Below, piece after piece: positions 1 through 7,359 of a stretch of 64,000 nt of DNA. Location: assembly GCF_017254845.1 (NCBI RefSeq), contig NZ_JAFKCU010000002.1:1105956-1169955 (forward strand), in the 5' to 3' direction. Every line of letters starts with the position of its first letter. Positions within the stretch are counted from its first letter, which is position 1. This DNA comes from Algoriphagus pacificus (lineage in GTDB: Bacteria; Bacteroidota; Bacteroidia; Cytophagales; Cyclobacteriaceae). The notes under the pieces are model-generated. The model searched no databases. It saw nothing but the letters and a program-made list of their open reading frames with translations, and was not told the origin of the DNA. The position numbers and the translations under genes were made by a program.

Positions 1-36
1 TTGAACCCCAGTTACCATAGCTCTGATTTTGTCCAT
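1..36 (-). CDS. fabH: Beta-ketoacyl-ACP synthase III, N-terminal 12 codons only (probable)
   Basis: An ATG on the minus strand at position 36 opens a frame that runs off the left edge and reads MDKIRAMVTGVQ. This resembles the first residues of Bacteroidota FabH, which begin M-x-K-I-x-A-x-I-T-G-V and lead into the first strand of the thiolase fold. FabH starts fatty-acid chains by condensing acetyl-CoA with malonyl-ACP. The location supports the call: rpmF and yceD lie directly upstream, and yceD-rpmF-(plsX)-fabH is a widely conserved order. A well-formed promoter at 122-152 points at this start. With only 12 residues the identity is tentative. Confidence 0.45.
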   Translation of the reverse strand, partial: MDKIRAMVTGVQ

Positions 37-121
37 TATAGTTTGGTTATAAAAAGGAGCCCCAAATAAAAAACTCCTTAAATATGGGTTGAAAGGTAGG
101 TATGCTTTCTTTGGGTAGGGT

Positions 122-152
122 CAAAAATATTACAATTGTACCTGACCACCAA
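122..152 (-). promoter_or_regulatory. Bacteroidota-type promoter reading toward the left-edge gene
   Basis: On the minus strand the -7 element TATTTTTG (122-129) matches TAnnTTTG exactly. A -33 TTG (150-152) lies 20 bases upstream, the usual spacing for the Bacteroidota housekeeping sigma factor. Transcription would start near 115, giving an untranslated leader of about 80 bases before the ATG at 36. It gives the putative fabH its own promoter behind the rpmF terminator. Nothing else was recognised between 37 and 217. Confidence 0.55.
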
Positions 153-217
153 AATAAAAACTACCAATAGAATTCAATGTACTGAAAGCCAGCCAATTGA
201 ATTCCGTTTAAAACAAA

Positions 218-245
218 AAATCCATTCTTAGCTAAGAATGGATTT
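218..245 (-). terminator. Rho-independent terminator after rpmF
   Basis: A perfect 28-bp palindrome (14-bp arms, 218-231 and 232-245) lies 20 bases beyond the rpmF stop. On the minus strand it runs into TTTTTTGTTT (211-220), so it should end the yceD-rpmF transcript. Confidence 0.8.
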
Positions 246-265
246 AATATGTTTCGGTTGACTGA

Positions 266-457
266 TTAAGCCAATACCTCTTTTTCGATAATAACTTGTC
301 CTTTATAGTACAATTTACCGTCCAACCAGAATGCTCTGTGTGGCAAGTGCATTTCGCCAGTAGTTTGGCATTTCGCCAATCCAGGAGCTTCTAACTTGTA
401 ATGAGTTCTTCTTTTATCTCTTCTGGTTTTCGAAATTTTTCGTTTAGGATGTGCCAT
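266..457 (-). CDS. rpmF: 50S ribosomal protein L32
   Basis: Small basic protein of 63 residues, the usual size for bL32, a structural protein of the large ribosomal subunit. The N-terminus [17 protein letters not shown] is the family signature and the central LPHRAFW matches the conserved LPHR segment. Zinc-binding L32 has two CxxC pairs; here only one Cys (in KCQTTGE) remains and the second pair is absent, so this is the zinc-independent type. It follows yceD by 18 bases, the classic yceD-rpmF pair, and is followed by a strong terminator at 218-245. Confidence 0.97.
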   Translation of the reverse strand: MAHPKRKISKTRRDKRRTHYKLEAPGLAKCQTTGEMHLPHRAFWLDGKLYYKGQVIIEKEVLA

Positions 458-475
458 TTTATATGTGGTTTATGA

Positions 476-1045
476 TTATTCCTTGTTTTTTAAATTTTTT
501 AATGATGCCCAGCGGGGATCAATTTCTTTTGGTTCTTCTTTTGAGTTGTCCTCAAGTTCGTCATCTTCGAAGTTTTCATCATCTAGATAAACTATGCCTC
601 CTTCTCCTTCAAAATCTTCATCATCCAGTTCATTACGGTAGTCTGGGTGAATCTTTTTTGCCGGAAGATTGAGCAATATGAATTCATAGATCAATTGAGC
701 CACATTGACAGAAGGGGTGTCCCTAGTGATCATCATGACATCTTCGTTGATTTCTTTTTCCTCGGAGCCGAATTTGTAGATCATCTTTTCATGGATGTCC
801 AAAGGCTGCTCAAACTCTTCCAGACTTCTGTCACAGATAAGATTTACAGTTCCTTGGATATGAAAATCCATTTCTATCAAATGTGCTCCTTTGTCCATGA
901 TGATCCGTACGATCATCTGACCTTTTTCGACAAGATTGTTGTCTTCGAAGTGTTGGAAGAAAGAATCTCCGATTTCGAATTCGATTTCGTGTCTTCCTTC
1001 AACGAACTTAATTACCTCAATATCAAAGGTTCTCCAGAATTTCAC
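476..1045 (-). CDS. yceD: YceD/DUF177 family protein (large-subunit rRNA accumulation factor)
   Basis: Acidic protein of 189 residues of the DUF177/YceD family. Family members elsewhere are needed for normal 23S rRNA levels and are almost always encoded next to rpmF, as here. The call rests on length, acidity (acidic tail rich in Asp and Glu with DDEDFEGEGG around residue 140), the central CDRSLEEF segment (C-x-R-x-L-E-x-F is the family's recognisable core) and synteny. No signal peptide or membrane segment. The region 1046-1160 upstream holds a -7-like TAAATTTG (1071-1078, minus) but no -33 partner. Confidence 0.85.
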   Translation of the reverse strand: MKFWRTFDIEVIKFVEGRHEIEFEIGDSFFQHFEDNNLVEKGQMIVRIIMDKGAHLIEMDFHIQGTVNLICDRSLEEFEQPLDIHEKMIYKFGSEEKEINEDVMMITRDTPSVNVAQLIYEFILLNLPAKKIHPDYRNELDDEDFEGEGGIVYLDDENFEDDELEDNSKEEPKEIDPRWASLKNLKNKE

Positions 1046-1160
1046 GATTCCTCCTCTCGATTTAAGACCGCAAATTTAGGGAATTATTTAAATAGGATAA
1101 AATAGATTGTAAAATATTCTTTGGTCAATTGCGGATTTCTTGACAAGAATTTGAATAAAT

Positions 1161-2177
1161 CTATTCTTCCTCTGGTGTGTGCTGGGAAATAATGTCTGCT
1201 GCAAGGAAAATCGCAGCTCGCATGGATCCTTCATCTGCCAGGTTTTTGCCTGCAATGTTATAGGCTGTGCCATGATCAGGTGAAGTTCTGATTACTGGCA
1301 AACCAGCAGTATAATTCACACCAGAACTGAATGCGATTGACTTAAAGGGAATCAAGCCTTGGTCATGATACATCGCCAATATTCCATCAAACTTCGTCTG
1401 GTGCATCATTCCAAAGAAGCCATCAGAAGGGTAGGGACCAAAAACCATTTTATTTTGATCTTTTAATTCCCGAATTGCCGGTTTGATGATTTCCTCCTCT
1501 TCTTTACCCAGCAACCCATCTTCTCCAGCATGGGGATTCAGACCCAGAATAGCGATTTTTGGCTTGTTGATTCCAAAGTCCTTTTCCAAGCTATCCAATA
1601 ACAACTTGGCTTTTTTAAGAATTCTTTCCTTTGTAACTGCTTCTGGGACTTTTGCCAAAGGGATATGCCCAGTTACCAAACCAACTCTCAATTGGTCTGA
1701 AACCATCAGCATCAAACTGTCTTTTGCTCCCACAGCTTCTGTGATGAATTCAGTATGTCCTACGAAATGAAGCTCCTCGGAATTTATATTGTTTTTGTTG
1801 ACTGGAGCAGTAACCAGCGCTTGAATCTGACCTGATTTAAGGTCTTCTACAGCTTGAGATAATGCTGCCAAAGCCATTTTACCTGCTTCTTGAGTTTCTA
1901 CCCCGGGAATCACATCAGGACATTCCTCCATAACATTGATGACATTCACACGCTTGTGTTGCACTTCATCCAGACTTTTGATCTGTACGAAATTAAAATC
2001 GTCGATAGACAAAGCTTTCTTATAAAATGAGATTGCTTTTCCATGCCCATAGATCAAAGGAGTGAATGATTTAAAGATCCTGTTGTCAGTTAAGGCTTTG
2101 ATAACCACTTCTATGGCTACACCATTTATATCTCCAATACTGATCCCGATAATGGGCCTGCTCTTTCTTATGTTCAT
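1161..2177 (-). CDS. pdxA: 4-hydroxythreonine-4-phosphate dehydrogenase
   Basis: NAD-dependent enzyme of the DXP-dependent vitamin B6 pathway. It oxidises 4-phosphohydroxy-L-threonine, whose product decarboxylates spontaneously. At 338 residues it has the usual length. Metal and substrate motifs are present: VGHTEF (His near residue 140), AMYHDQGLIPFK and RTSPDHGTAYNIAG near the C-terminus. The N-terminal motif, normally GDxxGIGPE, reads GDINGVAIEV, so the usual Gly-Pro is Ala-Ile. It is transcribed divergently from rsmA with 118 bases between the starts and lies 115 bases upstream of yceD. It is probably a soluble cytoplasmic homodimer. Confidence 0.93.
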   Translation of the reverse strand: MNIRKSRPIIGISIGDINGVAIEVVIKALTDNRIFKSFTPLIYGHGKAISFYKKALSIDDFNFVQIKSLDEVQHKRVNVINVMEECPDVIPGVETQEAGKMALAALSQAVEDLKSGQIQALVTAPVNKNNINSEELHFVGHTEFITEAVGAKDSLMLMVSDQLRVGLVTGHIPLAKVPEAVTKERILKKAKLLLDSLEKDFGINKPKIAILGLNPHAGEDGLLGKEEEEIIKPAIRELKDQNKMVFGPYPSDGFFGMMHQTKFDGILAMYHDQGLIPFKSIAFSSGVNYTAGLPVIRTSPDHGTAYNIAGKNLADEGSMRAAIFLAADIISQHTPEEE

Positions 2178-2295
2178 ATTATTTTGGGCATTGCGAAAAT
2201 TGAACCTTACTTGCCAAGCAATTCGCAGTGTTTCCTTTTAGAATATTCTCTTAATTTTAAGGCTGCAATTTATAAAAATTTATCAGAGCTTACCG

Positions 2296-3081
2296 ATGGA
2301 AAAAGTCAGAGCCAAAAAACATCTTGGCCAACACTTTTTGACCGATTTGAGTATTGCGGAGCAAATTGCTCTAGCGGTCAAAGGGCATGGAGGTGTGAAG
2401 AAAGTCCTTGAAATAGGGCCTGGCATGGGTGTGCTCACAGATTATTTGCTGAAAAGCGACTTGGAGCTATATCTAATCGATATAGATTCCGAATCGATTA
2501 CTTATTTAAATAAGAAATATCCTGCTTTGAAGGATAGAATTATTGAAGGAGATTACCTTAAATATAATTTCAAAGAGGTGATTCCTGATCAATATGCCAT
2601 TGCAGGGAATTTCCCATACAATATATCATCCCAGATTTTCTTCAAAGTACTAGAGGTAAGAGATCAAGTCACAGAGGTGGTTTGCATGCTCCAAAAGGAG
2701 GTTGCTCAGCGAATTGCTTCTCCAAAAGGAAATAAAGATTATGGGATTTTGTCTGTTTTACTTCAGGCATTTTATGACATAGAATATTTGTTTTCTGTTC
2801 CTCCAGAGGTATTTGATCCACCGCCGAAAGTGAACTCAGGCGTGATCAGGCTGGTTAAGAATGAAGTAAAAAGTCTGGACTGTAACGAAAAATTGTTTTT
2901 TCAGGTAGTGAAAGGTGGATTTGGAAACCGAAGAAAAACACTGAGGAATTCATTGAAATCTTTTCAACTATCGGAAGACTTGAAAAATAATCCTTTATTG
3001 GATAAGCGTGCCGAGCAATTGGATGTCGCCGATTTTGTTTTTATCGCACAACAAATAGAAGCTTCTCGTGGAAATCATTAA
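2296..3081 (+). CDS. rsmA: 16S rRNA (adenine1518/1519-N6)-dimethyltransferase
   Basis: RsmA (KsgA) dimethylates two adjacent adenines in the 3' terminal hairpin of 16S rRNA late in 30S assembly, using SAM. At 261 residues it has family length. The start reads MEKVRAKKHLGQHFLTD, with the conserved KxxGQxFL motif. The SAM-binding loop EIGPGMGVLT and the catalytic motif NFPYNISS (N105-Y108, the NLPY equivalent) are present, followed by the VPPEVFDPPPKV segment. The stop codon overlaps the start of mgtE by 14 bases, suggesting translational coupling. An earlier in-frame start would lose the canonical N-terminus, so ATG 2296 is preferred. Confidence 0.97.
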   Translation: MEKVRAKKHLGQHFLTDLSIAEQIALAVKGHGGVKKVLEIGPGMGVLTDYLLKSDLELYLIDIDSESITYLNKKYPALKDRIIEGDYLKYNFKEVIPDQYAIAGNFPYNISSQIFFKVLEVRDQVTEVVCMLQKEVAQRIASPKGNKDYGILSVLLQAFYDIEYLFSVPPEVFDPPPKVNSGVIRLVKNEVKSLDCNEKLFFQVVKGGFGNRRKTLRNSLKSFQLSEDLKNNPLLDKRAEQLDVADFVFIAQQIEASRGNH

Positions 3082-4435
3082 GCAATTTGAACTTTCGAAG
3101 GAGTACCTTGAAAGCCTCAGACTGGGGATAGAAGAGGAGAATAATGACTTTATCCGGGAATCTCTCGATGGAGCCAATGTGGCTGACGTTGCTGCGATTC
3201 TCGATGAGCTTTCTATGGCTGAGTCGATTTATGTACTTCGACTTTTAGAAAATCAATTCTCTGCAGATATTCTTATCGAGCTCGACGAGGATACTTTGAC
3301 GCGGGTGCTGAAGGAAATGGAAATTCCAGAAATCGCCGGTCTCATCGAATGTATGGACTCCGATGATGGAGCGGATATTTTGAACCTTCTTTCCCTTAGA
3401 GAGCGGGAAGAGGTAATCGGGTATTTTACGGATCGGCAGAAATCTGAGCAGATTCTTGAACTCTTACGCTACGAAGAAGACACTGCCGGTGGTATCATGG
3501 CCAAGGAATACATTCGAGCAAATAAAAACTGGAATGTTGTTCAGACCATCAACGAAATCAGAAGACAAGCGGAAAACGTAGACAAGATTTTTTCTATTTA
3601 CGTGGTTGACAATAAACAGCAATTGCTGGGAAGGGTCTCATTGAAGAAAATCGTTTTGGCATCTGAGCACACCAAAATCGAGGATATTTACGAAGATGAG
3701 GTGATTTCCGTGCCTACCTACATGGACCAGGAAGAAGTGGCTGAAATCATGAGAAGATATGATTTGGAAACTGTTCCTGTGGTCAATGTTAAAAACAAAT
3801 TAGTGGGCAGGATTACAGTCGATGATATTTTGGATGTAATCCGGGAAGAGGCGGAAGAAGATATTCAGGCGATGACCGGTATATCGGATACAGTTGATGA
3901 ATACGATAGTGTTTATCGATTGACTAAAGCGAGATTGCCTTGGTTGCTTATTGGAATTGTAGGTGGATTACTTGGAGCTGGTTTTATCGGCTTCTTTGAG
4001 GAAGGCTTGAATAAGGTTACTGCACTTGCGTTTTTCATTCCTCTGATCACTGCAACAGGAGGGAATGTAGGAATTCAGTCATCTTCTTTGGTTGTACAAT
4101 CCCTTGCAAGTAGATCGGCCTTTGACGATTCTTTTGGAAAGCGATTTATCAAAGTGCTCCTGGTTGCGATTATCAATGGATTAATACTGGCCACCTTCGT
4201 CTTTGGTGTGGTGGTGTTTATTTATAAGAATGATATCTCATTCGGGATGGTCGTAGCGATTGCCTTGTTTTCAGTGGTTTTGCTTTCTTCATTTATGGGC
4301 ACTATTACTCCCATTTTATTGGATAAAATCGGAATTAATCCCGCTTTGGCATCGGGTCCGTTTATTACCACTGCAAATGATTTATTAGGATTGGCTGTAT
4401 ACTTTTTAGTAGCCATTTCCCTTTTACACATTTAA
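3068..4435 (+). CDS. mgtE: Magnesium transporter MgtE
   Basis: Inner-membrane Mg2+ channel/transporter of 455 residues, the usual MgtE length. Order of domains: an N-terminal superhelical MgtE_N domain (about residues 10-130), two CBS domains (about 135-255, including SVPTYMDQEEVAEIMRRYDL), then five membrane helices from about residue 295, with the pore-helix segment FIPLITATGGNVGIQSSS typical of the family. The start is GTG at 3068, inside the end of rsmA. The next gene begins 9 bases after the stop. No Mg2+ riboswitch is possible in the overlap, so regulation is probably through protein-level gating by the cytoplasmic domains. Confidence 0.95.
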   Translation: MEIIKQFELSKEYLESLRLGIEEENNDFIRESLDGANVADVAAILDELSMAESIYVLRLLENQFSADILIELDEDTLTRVLKEMEIPEIAGLIECMDSDDGADILNLLSLREREEVIGYFTDRQKSEQILELLRYEEDTAGGIMAKEYIRANKNWNVVQTINEIRRQAENVDKIFSIYVVDNKQQLLGRVSLKKIVLASEHTKIEDIYEDEVISVPTYMDQEEVAEIMRRYDLETVPVVNVKNKLVGRITVDDILDVIREEAEEDIQAMTGISDTVDEYDSVYRLTKARLPWLLIGIVGGLLGAGFIGFFEEGLNKVTALAFFIPLITATGGNVGIQSSSLVVQSLASRSAFDDSFGKRFIKVLLVAIINGLILATFVFGVVVFIYKNDISFGMVVAIALFSVVLLSSFMGTITPILLDKIGINPALASGPFITTANDLLGLAVYFLVAISLLHI

Positions 4436-4444
4436 ATAGAACCA

Positions 4445-5374
4445 ATGAGGATCTTAATAATTGACGAGATGCATTTGAGCATAGTTCCTATGCTTGAGGC
4501 AAAAGGACATGCGGTTACCTATTCTCCAAAAATTACGCGTGCAGAAATCTTGGATCAGGTTGGAGATTATGAAGGCTTGATCATCCGATCCAAAACCCCG
4601 ATGGATCGTGAATTATTAGAGAAGGCAGTTAATCTGAAGTTTATTGGACGTGCTGGAGCTGGCCTAGATCAAATCGATTTGGAATACCTGGTCAATCGAG
4701 GAATCAAATTATTTCATGCTGCCAAAGGAAATCGTGATGCAGTAGCAGAACACGCAGTGGGGATGTTACTGGCGCTTTTCAACAATATAAAAAAAGCTGA
4801 TTCTGAAGTTCGAAAAGGAATTTGGGATAGGGAAGGCAATCGCGGTCATGAACTGATGGGTAAGACTGTAGGGATCATGGGTTATGGAAATATGGGTAAA
4901 GCTTTTGCGAAAAGGCTTCAGGGCTTTGGAGTTGAGATTTATGCATACGATAAGTACAAAATGAATTATGCGGATGATTTGGTGCATGAAGTCATCTGGG
5001 CCAAAGTAAAAGCGGAGTCAGAAATTTTAAGTATTCATGTTCCGCTGACTACCGAAACCCGTAATTTTTTGACCTTGGAGGAACTGGAAAGCTTCGCGAA
5101 TCCGATTTGGCTAATAAATACAGCACGTGGAGAGGTGATCAGTTTCAAGACTTTAAATGAAGCATTGGATCGTGGAATTTTGCTCGGAGCGGTTTTGGAT
5201 GTGCTGGAAAATGAAAAATTCGCAAGATTTTCAGAAGAGCAAAAGGCTGAATTTGAAAAGCTTGCCCAGCGTGAAAATGTATTGTTTACACCGCATGTAG
5301 CAGGCTGGACTTATGAGTCTTATGTGAAAATTAATAAAGTCCTCGTAAAGAAAATCAGCAAGGCATTTAGCTAA
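4445..5374 (+). CDS. D-isomer-specific 2-hydroxyacid dehydrogenase (phosphoglycerate dehydrogenase-like)
   Basis: Protein of 309 residues with the substrate-binding half first and an inserted Rossmann domain (KTVGIMGYGNMGKAFAKRL, about residues 138-156). Catalytic landmarks are the Arg in NTARGEV and the His in TPHVAGWTYES. The family oxidises or reduces D-2-hydroxyacids with NAD(H). The closest well-known member is 3-phosphoglycerate dehydrogenase (SerA), but the C-terminal ACT regulatory domain is missing and the true substrate cannot be told from sequence. It ends the rsmA-mgtE cluster (9-base gap to mgtE). It may equally be a glyoxylate/hydroxypyruvate reductase. Confidence 0.85.
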   Translation: MRILIIDEMHLSIVPMLEAKGHAVTYSPKITRAEILDQVGDYEGLIIRSKTPMDRELLEKAVNLKFIGRAGAGLDQIDLEYLVNRGIKLFHAAKGNRDAVAEHAVGMLLALFNNIKKADSEVRKGIWDREGNRGHELMGKTVGIMGYGNMGKAFAKRLQGFGVEIYAYDKYKMNYADDLVHEVIWAKVKAESEILSIHVPLTTETRNFLTLEELESFANPIWLINTARGEVISFKTLNEALDRGILLGAVLDVLENEKFARFSEEQKAEFEKLAQRENVLFTPHVAGWTYESYVKINKVLVKKISKAFS

Positions 5375-5416
5375 AGAATTTGAAAAGAAATTACAGTTTT
5401 CAGACGCTTTGTGAAA

Positions 5417-5447
5417 TTGTTTTGTAGCATTTGGTTTATTATCTTTG
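5417..5447 (+). promoter_or_regulatory. Promoter of greA
   Basis: A -33 TTG (5417-5419) is followed after 20 bases by TATCTTTG (5440-5447), an exact TAnnTTTG match, which is the Bacteroidota housekeeping pattern. Transcription should begin near 5453, leaving a leader of about 80 bases before the greA ATG at 5535, with the hairpin 5474-5500 inside it. Confidence 0.65.
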
Positions 5448-5473
5448 GACATCAAATAAAGACATCTGGCTAA

Positions 5474-5510
5474 GTAACGGTCCCCAAACGCGACCGTTAC
5501 TTTGTTTTTG
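5474..5510 (+). terminator. Terminator-like hairpin in the greA leader (possible attenuator)
   Basis: A perfect 9-bp stem, GTAACGGTC (5474-5482) with GACCGTTAC (5492-5500), has a 9-base loop and is followed by TTTGTTTTTG (5501-5510). By form it is a rho-independent terminator on the plus strand. It lies downstream of the greA promoter and upstream of the greA start, so besides ending the upstream dehydrogenase transcript it could attenuate greA itself. Confidence 0.7.
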
Positions 5511-5534
5511 GTGCCTTTCTAATTGAGAATAATT

Positions 5535-6008
5535 ATGGGAAAAGTACAATACTACACTGAAGAAGGACTGAAGAAGTTAAAGGACGAACTTCAAGAATTA
5601 AAGACCAAAGGCCGTACAGATATTGCAAAGCAAATTGCTGAGGCAAGGGATAAAGGGGATTTGAGTGAAAATGCTGAATACGATGCAGCAAAGGATGCTC
5701 AAGGTCATTTGGAGCTGAAAATTGCGAAACTCGAGGCAGTAGTAGGTAATGCTCGAATTTTCGATAATTCCCAAATGGATACTTCCAGAGTTGGAATCCT
5801 TAGTACTGTAAAAATCAAAAATGTTAAGAACGGAATGACAGTTTCTTATACGTTGGTTTCTGAAGAAGAAGCAGATCTGAAGGCAGGAAAGATTTCTTTG
5901 GGTTCTCCTTTTGGAAAAGGACTTGTTGGTAAAAAGGTAGGAGAAGTAGCAGATATCAACGCGCCTGCTGGCGTACTTCAATTCGAAATTCTAGACATTT
6001 CATATTAA
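5535..6008 (+). CDS. greA: Transcription elongation factor GreA
   Basis: GreA enters the RNA polymerase secondary channel and stimulates cleavage of backtracked transcripts. With the ATG at 5535 the protein has 157 residues, the family length. A TTG four codons upstream is in frame but would add unconserved residues. The coiled-coil domain (residues 1-75) carries the tip motif DLSENAEYDAAKD with the acidic residues that coordinate the catalytic Mg2+. The C-terminal FKBP-like domain ends in SPFGKGLVGKKVGE and the LQFEILDI strand. It has its own promoter and a leader hairpin, and a terminator at 6015-6037 follows. Confidence 0.97.
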   Translation: MGKVQYYTEEGLKKLKDELQELKTKGRTDIAKQIAEARDKGDLSENAEYDAAKDAQGHLELKIAKLEAVVGNARIFDNSQMDTSRVGILSTVKIKNVKNGMTVSYTLVSEEEADLKAGKISLGSPFGKGLVGKKVGEVADINAPAGVLQFEILDISY

Positions 6009-6014
6009 ACTATT

Positions 6015-6037
6015 TCCCGGTCATGCCGGGATTTTTT
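6015..6037 (+). terminator. Terminator after greA
   Basis: TCCCGG (6015-6020) pairs with CCGGGA (6026-6031) across a 5-base loop and is followed by six T (6032-6037). It sits 6 bases past the greA stop and 10 bases before the HIT gene, so some readthrough is likely. Confidence 0.7.
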
Positions 6038-6047
6038 ATTTCAAATT

Positions 6048-6440
6048 ATGGCTTCAATTTTCACTAAAATCATCAATCGAGAAATTCCCGCTCAGATCGT
6101 CGCTGAAGATGAAAATTACATAGCATTTCTGGACATTATGCCTTTAGTCAAGGGCCATGTGTTGGTGGTGCCTAAACAGGAAGTAGATTATATTTTTGAC
6201 TTAGAGCCAGAGGTTTTAGCTGGTCTACATGTCTTTTCACAAAAGGTGGCCAAAGCGATGGACAAAACCATCAAATGTACTCGAATCGGTGTCGCAGTGA
6301 TTGGCTTGGAAGTGCCACATGTACATGTCCATTTGGTTCCACTCCGAACGATGGATGATATAAATTTCAGCAGACCAAAATTGAAATTGACTCCAGAAGA
6401 ACTTGCAGAAACCGCAGAATTAATTAAAAGCGGGTTTTAG
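6048..6440 (+). CDS. HIT family protein (histidine triad nucleotide hydrolase)
   Basis: Small protein of 130 residues with the defining H-phi-H-phi-H-phi-phi motif, VPHVHVHLVPL (H91, H93, H95). The N-terminal SIFTKIINREIPAQIVAEDE matches the Hint/protein-kinase-C-interacting branch of the superfamily. These are soluble homodimers that hydrolyse nucleoside phosphoramidates or adenylyl-lysine adducts. The usual fourth histidine position near residue 40 is in GHVLVVPKQ, as in the family. It follows greA and ends in a bidirectional terminator shared with the convergent sugar kinase. The natural substrate cannot be read from sequence. Confidence 0.93.
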   Translation: MASIFTKIINREIPAQIVAEDENYIAFLDIMPLVKGHVLVVPKQEVDYIFDLEPEVLAGLHVFSQKVAKAMDKTIKCTRIGVAVIGLEVPHVHVHLVPLRTMDDINFSRPKLKLTPEELAETAELIKSGF

Positions 6441-6441
6441 C

Positions 6442-6482
6442 AAAAAAAGAGCGGTAAGAAATTTCTTACCGCTCTTTTTTTA
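6442..6482. terminator. Bidirectional terminator between the HIT gene and the sugar kinase
   Basis: A perfect 26-bp palindrome (6449-6474, 13-bp arms) is flanked by seven A on the left and a T run on the right, so it works on both strands. The kinase stop codon (6480-6482) lies in its T run. Confidence 0.85.
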
Positions 6483-7355
6483 TTGGATTTGCTCTACTTC
6501 TGCTTGGGTATATTTTGGAGTTCCTCCTTTTTTTGTCGCCACAAAAGCTCCTAGTTTGCTGGCAAAATCCAAGGTTTTTTCAGGCGGGTTGTCTTCCAGA
6601 TACATTTTGATAAATCCACTCAGAAAAGCATCTCCAGCCCCAATGCTGTCTTCAACTTTTACCTTATAACCTGGATGTTCAATGATATGTCCTTTTTCAT
6701 AGACCAAAGCACCTTTTGAACCTTTAGTCACACAAATCAAATCCATGGGGAAATGCTGGTCTAGATATTCACAGACAGCATTGACAGATGGTTCCAAATC
6801 GAAATAATCAGCGAAAATTTCCAATTCATCCTCGTTGATTTTCAGAATATCTGCAAAACCCAAAAGCGTCTCGATTATTTCAAAATCATAAAATGGAGGT
6901 CTTAGGTTGGCATCAAAAATCCGTAAAGTCTGATGATGCAATAGCTTAATGAGTGTATTGAGACTTTCGGTATTTCGCACACCTAGGGTTCCAAAAACAA
7001 AAGCATCTGCACTTGAGACAGCTTCATCCATGGTGGGGTTCCAAGTGATAAAATCCCAAGCAACAGGAGAGACGATCGTGTACTTCATGTTTTCAGGGTC
7101 GGAATCATCTACCAAAACCTTGGAAGTTTCATGTTCTTCTTTTTGTTGAATCAAATTGGTAGGTAATTGGAATCCTTTCAAAAATTCCAAAAGTTTCTCC
7201 CCATCCTCATCTTTTCCTACTGCTGAAATGAGTATTGAATTCAAGCCTAATTGATGAAGATTCAAAGCTACATTCATGGGAGCTCCGCCTGCTACTGGGC
7301 CACTGGGAAGGCAATCCCACAGCATTTCTCCAAAAACAACTACCTTATTTTCCAT
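6480..7355 (-). CDS. PfkB family carbohydrate kinase (probable fructokinase)
   Basis: Cytoplasmic sugar kinase of 291 residues. The N-terminal substrate region has GEMLWDCLPSG and AGGAPMNVALNLHQLG (PfkB signature 1, with the GGAxxN motif). The C-terminal signature DSIGAGDAFLSGF carries the catalytic Asp and anion-hole glycines. The EMLWD start and overall pattern are typical of ATP:fructose 6-phosphotransferases in Bacteroidota, often paired with a sugar porter. Here the sugar porter is immediately upstream, 4 bases away, on the same strand, which supports import of a free hexose followed by phosphorylation. Other PfkB sugars such as ribose or 2-keto-3-deoxygluconate are less likely but not excluded. 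Confidence 0.85.
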   Translation of the reverse strand: MENKVVVFGEMLWDCLPSGPVAGGAPMNVALNLHQLGLNSILISAVGKDEDGEKLLEFLKGFQLPTNLIQQKEEHETSKVLVDDSDPENMKYTIVSPVAWDFITWNPTMDEAVSSADAFVFGTLGVRNTESLNTLIKLLHHQTLRIFDANLRPPFYDFEIIETLLGFADILKINEDELEIFADYFDLEPSVNAVCEYLDQHFPMDLICVTKGSKGALVYEKGHIIEHPGYKVKVEDSIGAGDAFLSGFIKMYLEDNPPEKTLDFASKLGAFVATKKGGTPKYTQAEVEQIQ

Positions 7356-7359
7356 TGAA

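Noticed and set aside
1071-1078. TAAATTTG -7 motif before yceD (minus strand)
   Set aside because: No -33 partner at the correct spacing; such octamers occur by chance in AT-rich DNA.
647-1105. 152-codon frame on the plus strand over yceD
   Set aside because: Complement of the well-supported yceD gene on the minus strand; composition and neighbours favour yceD.
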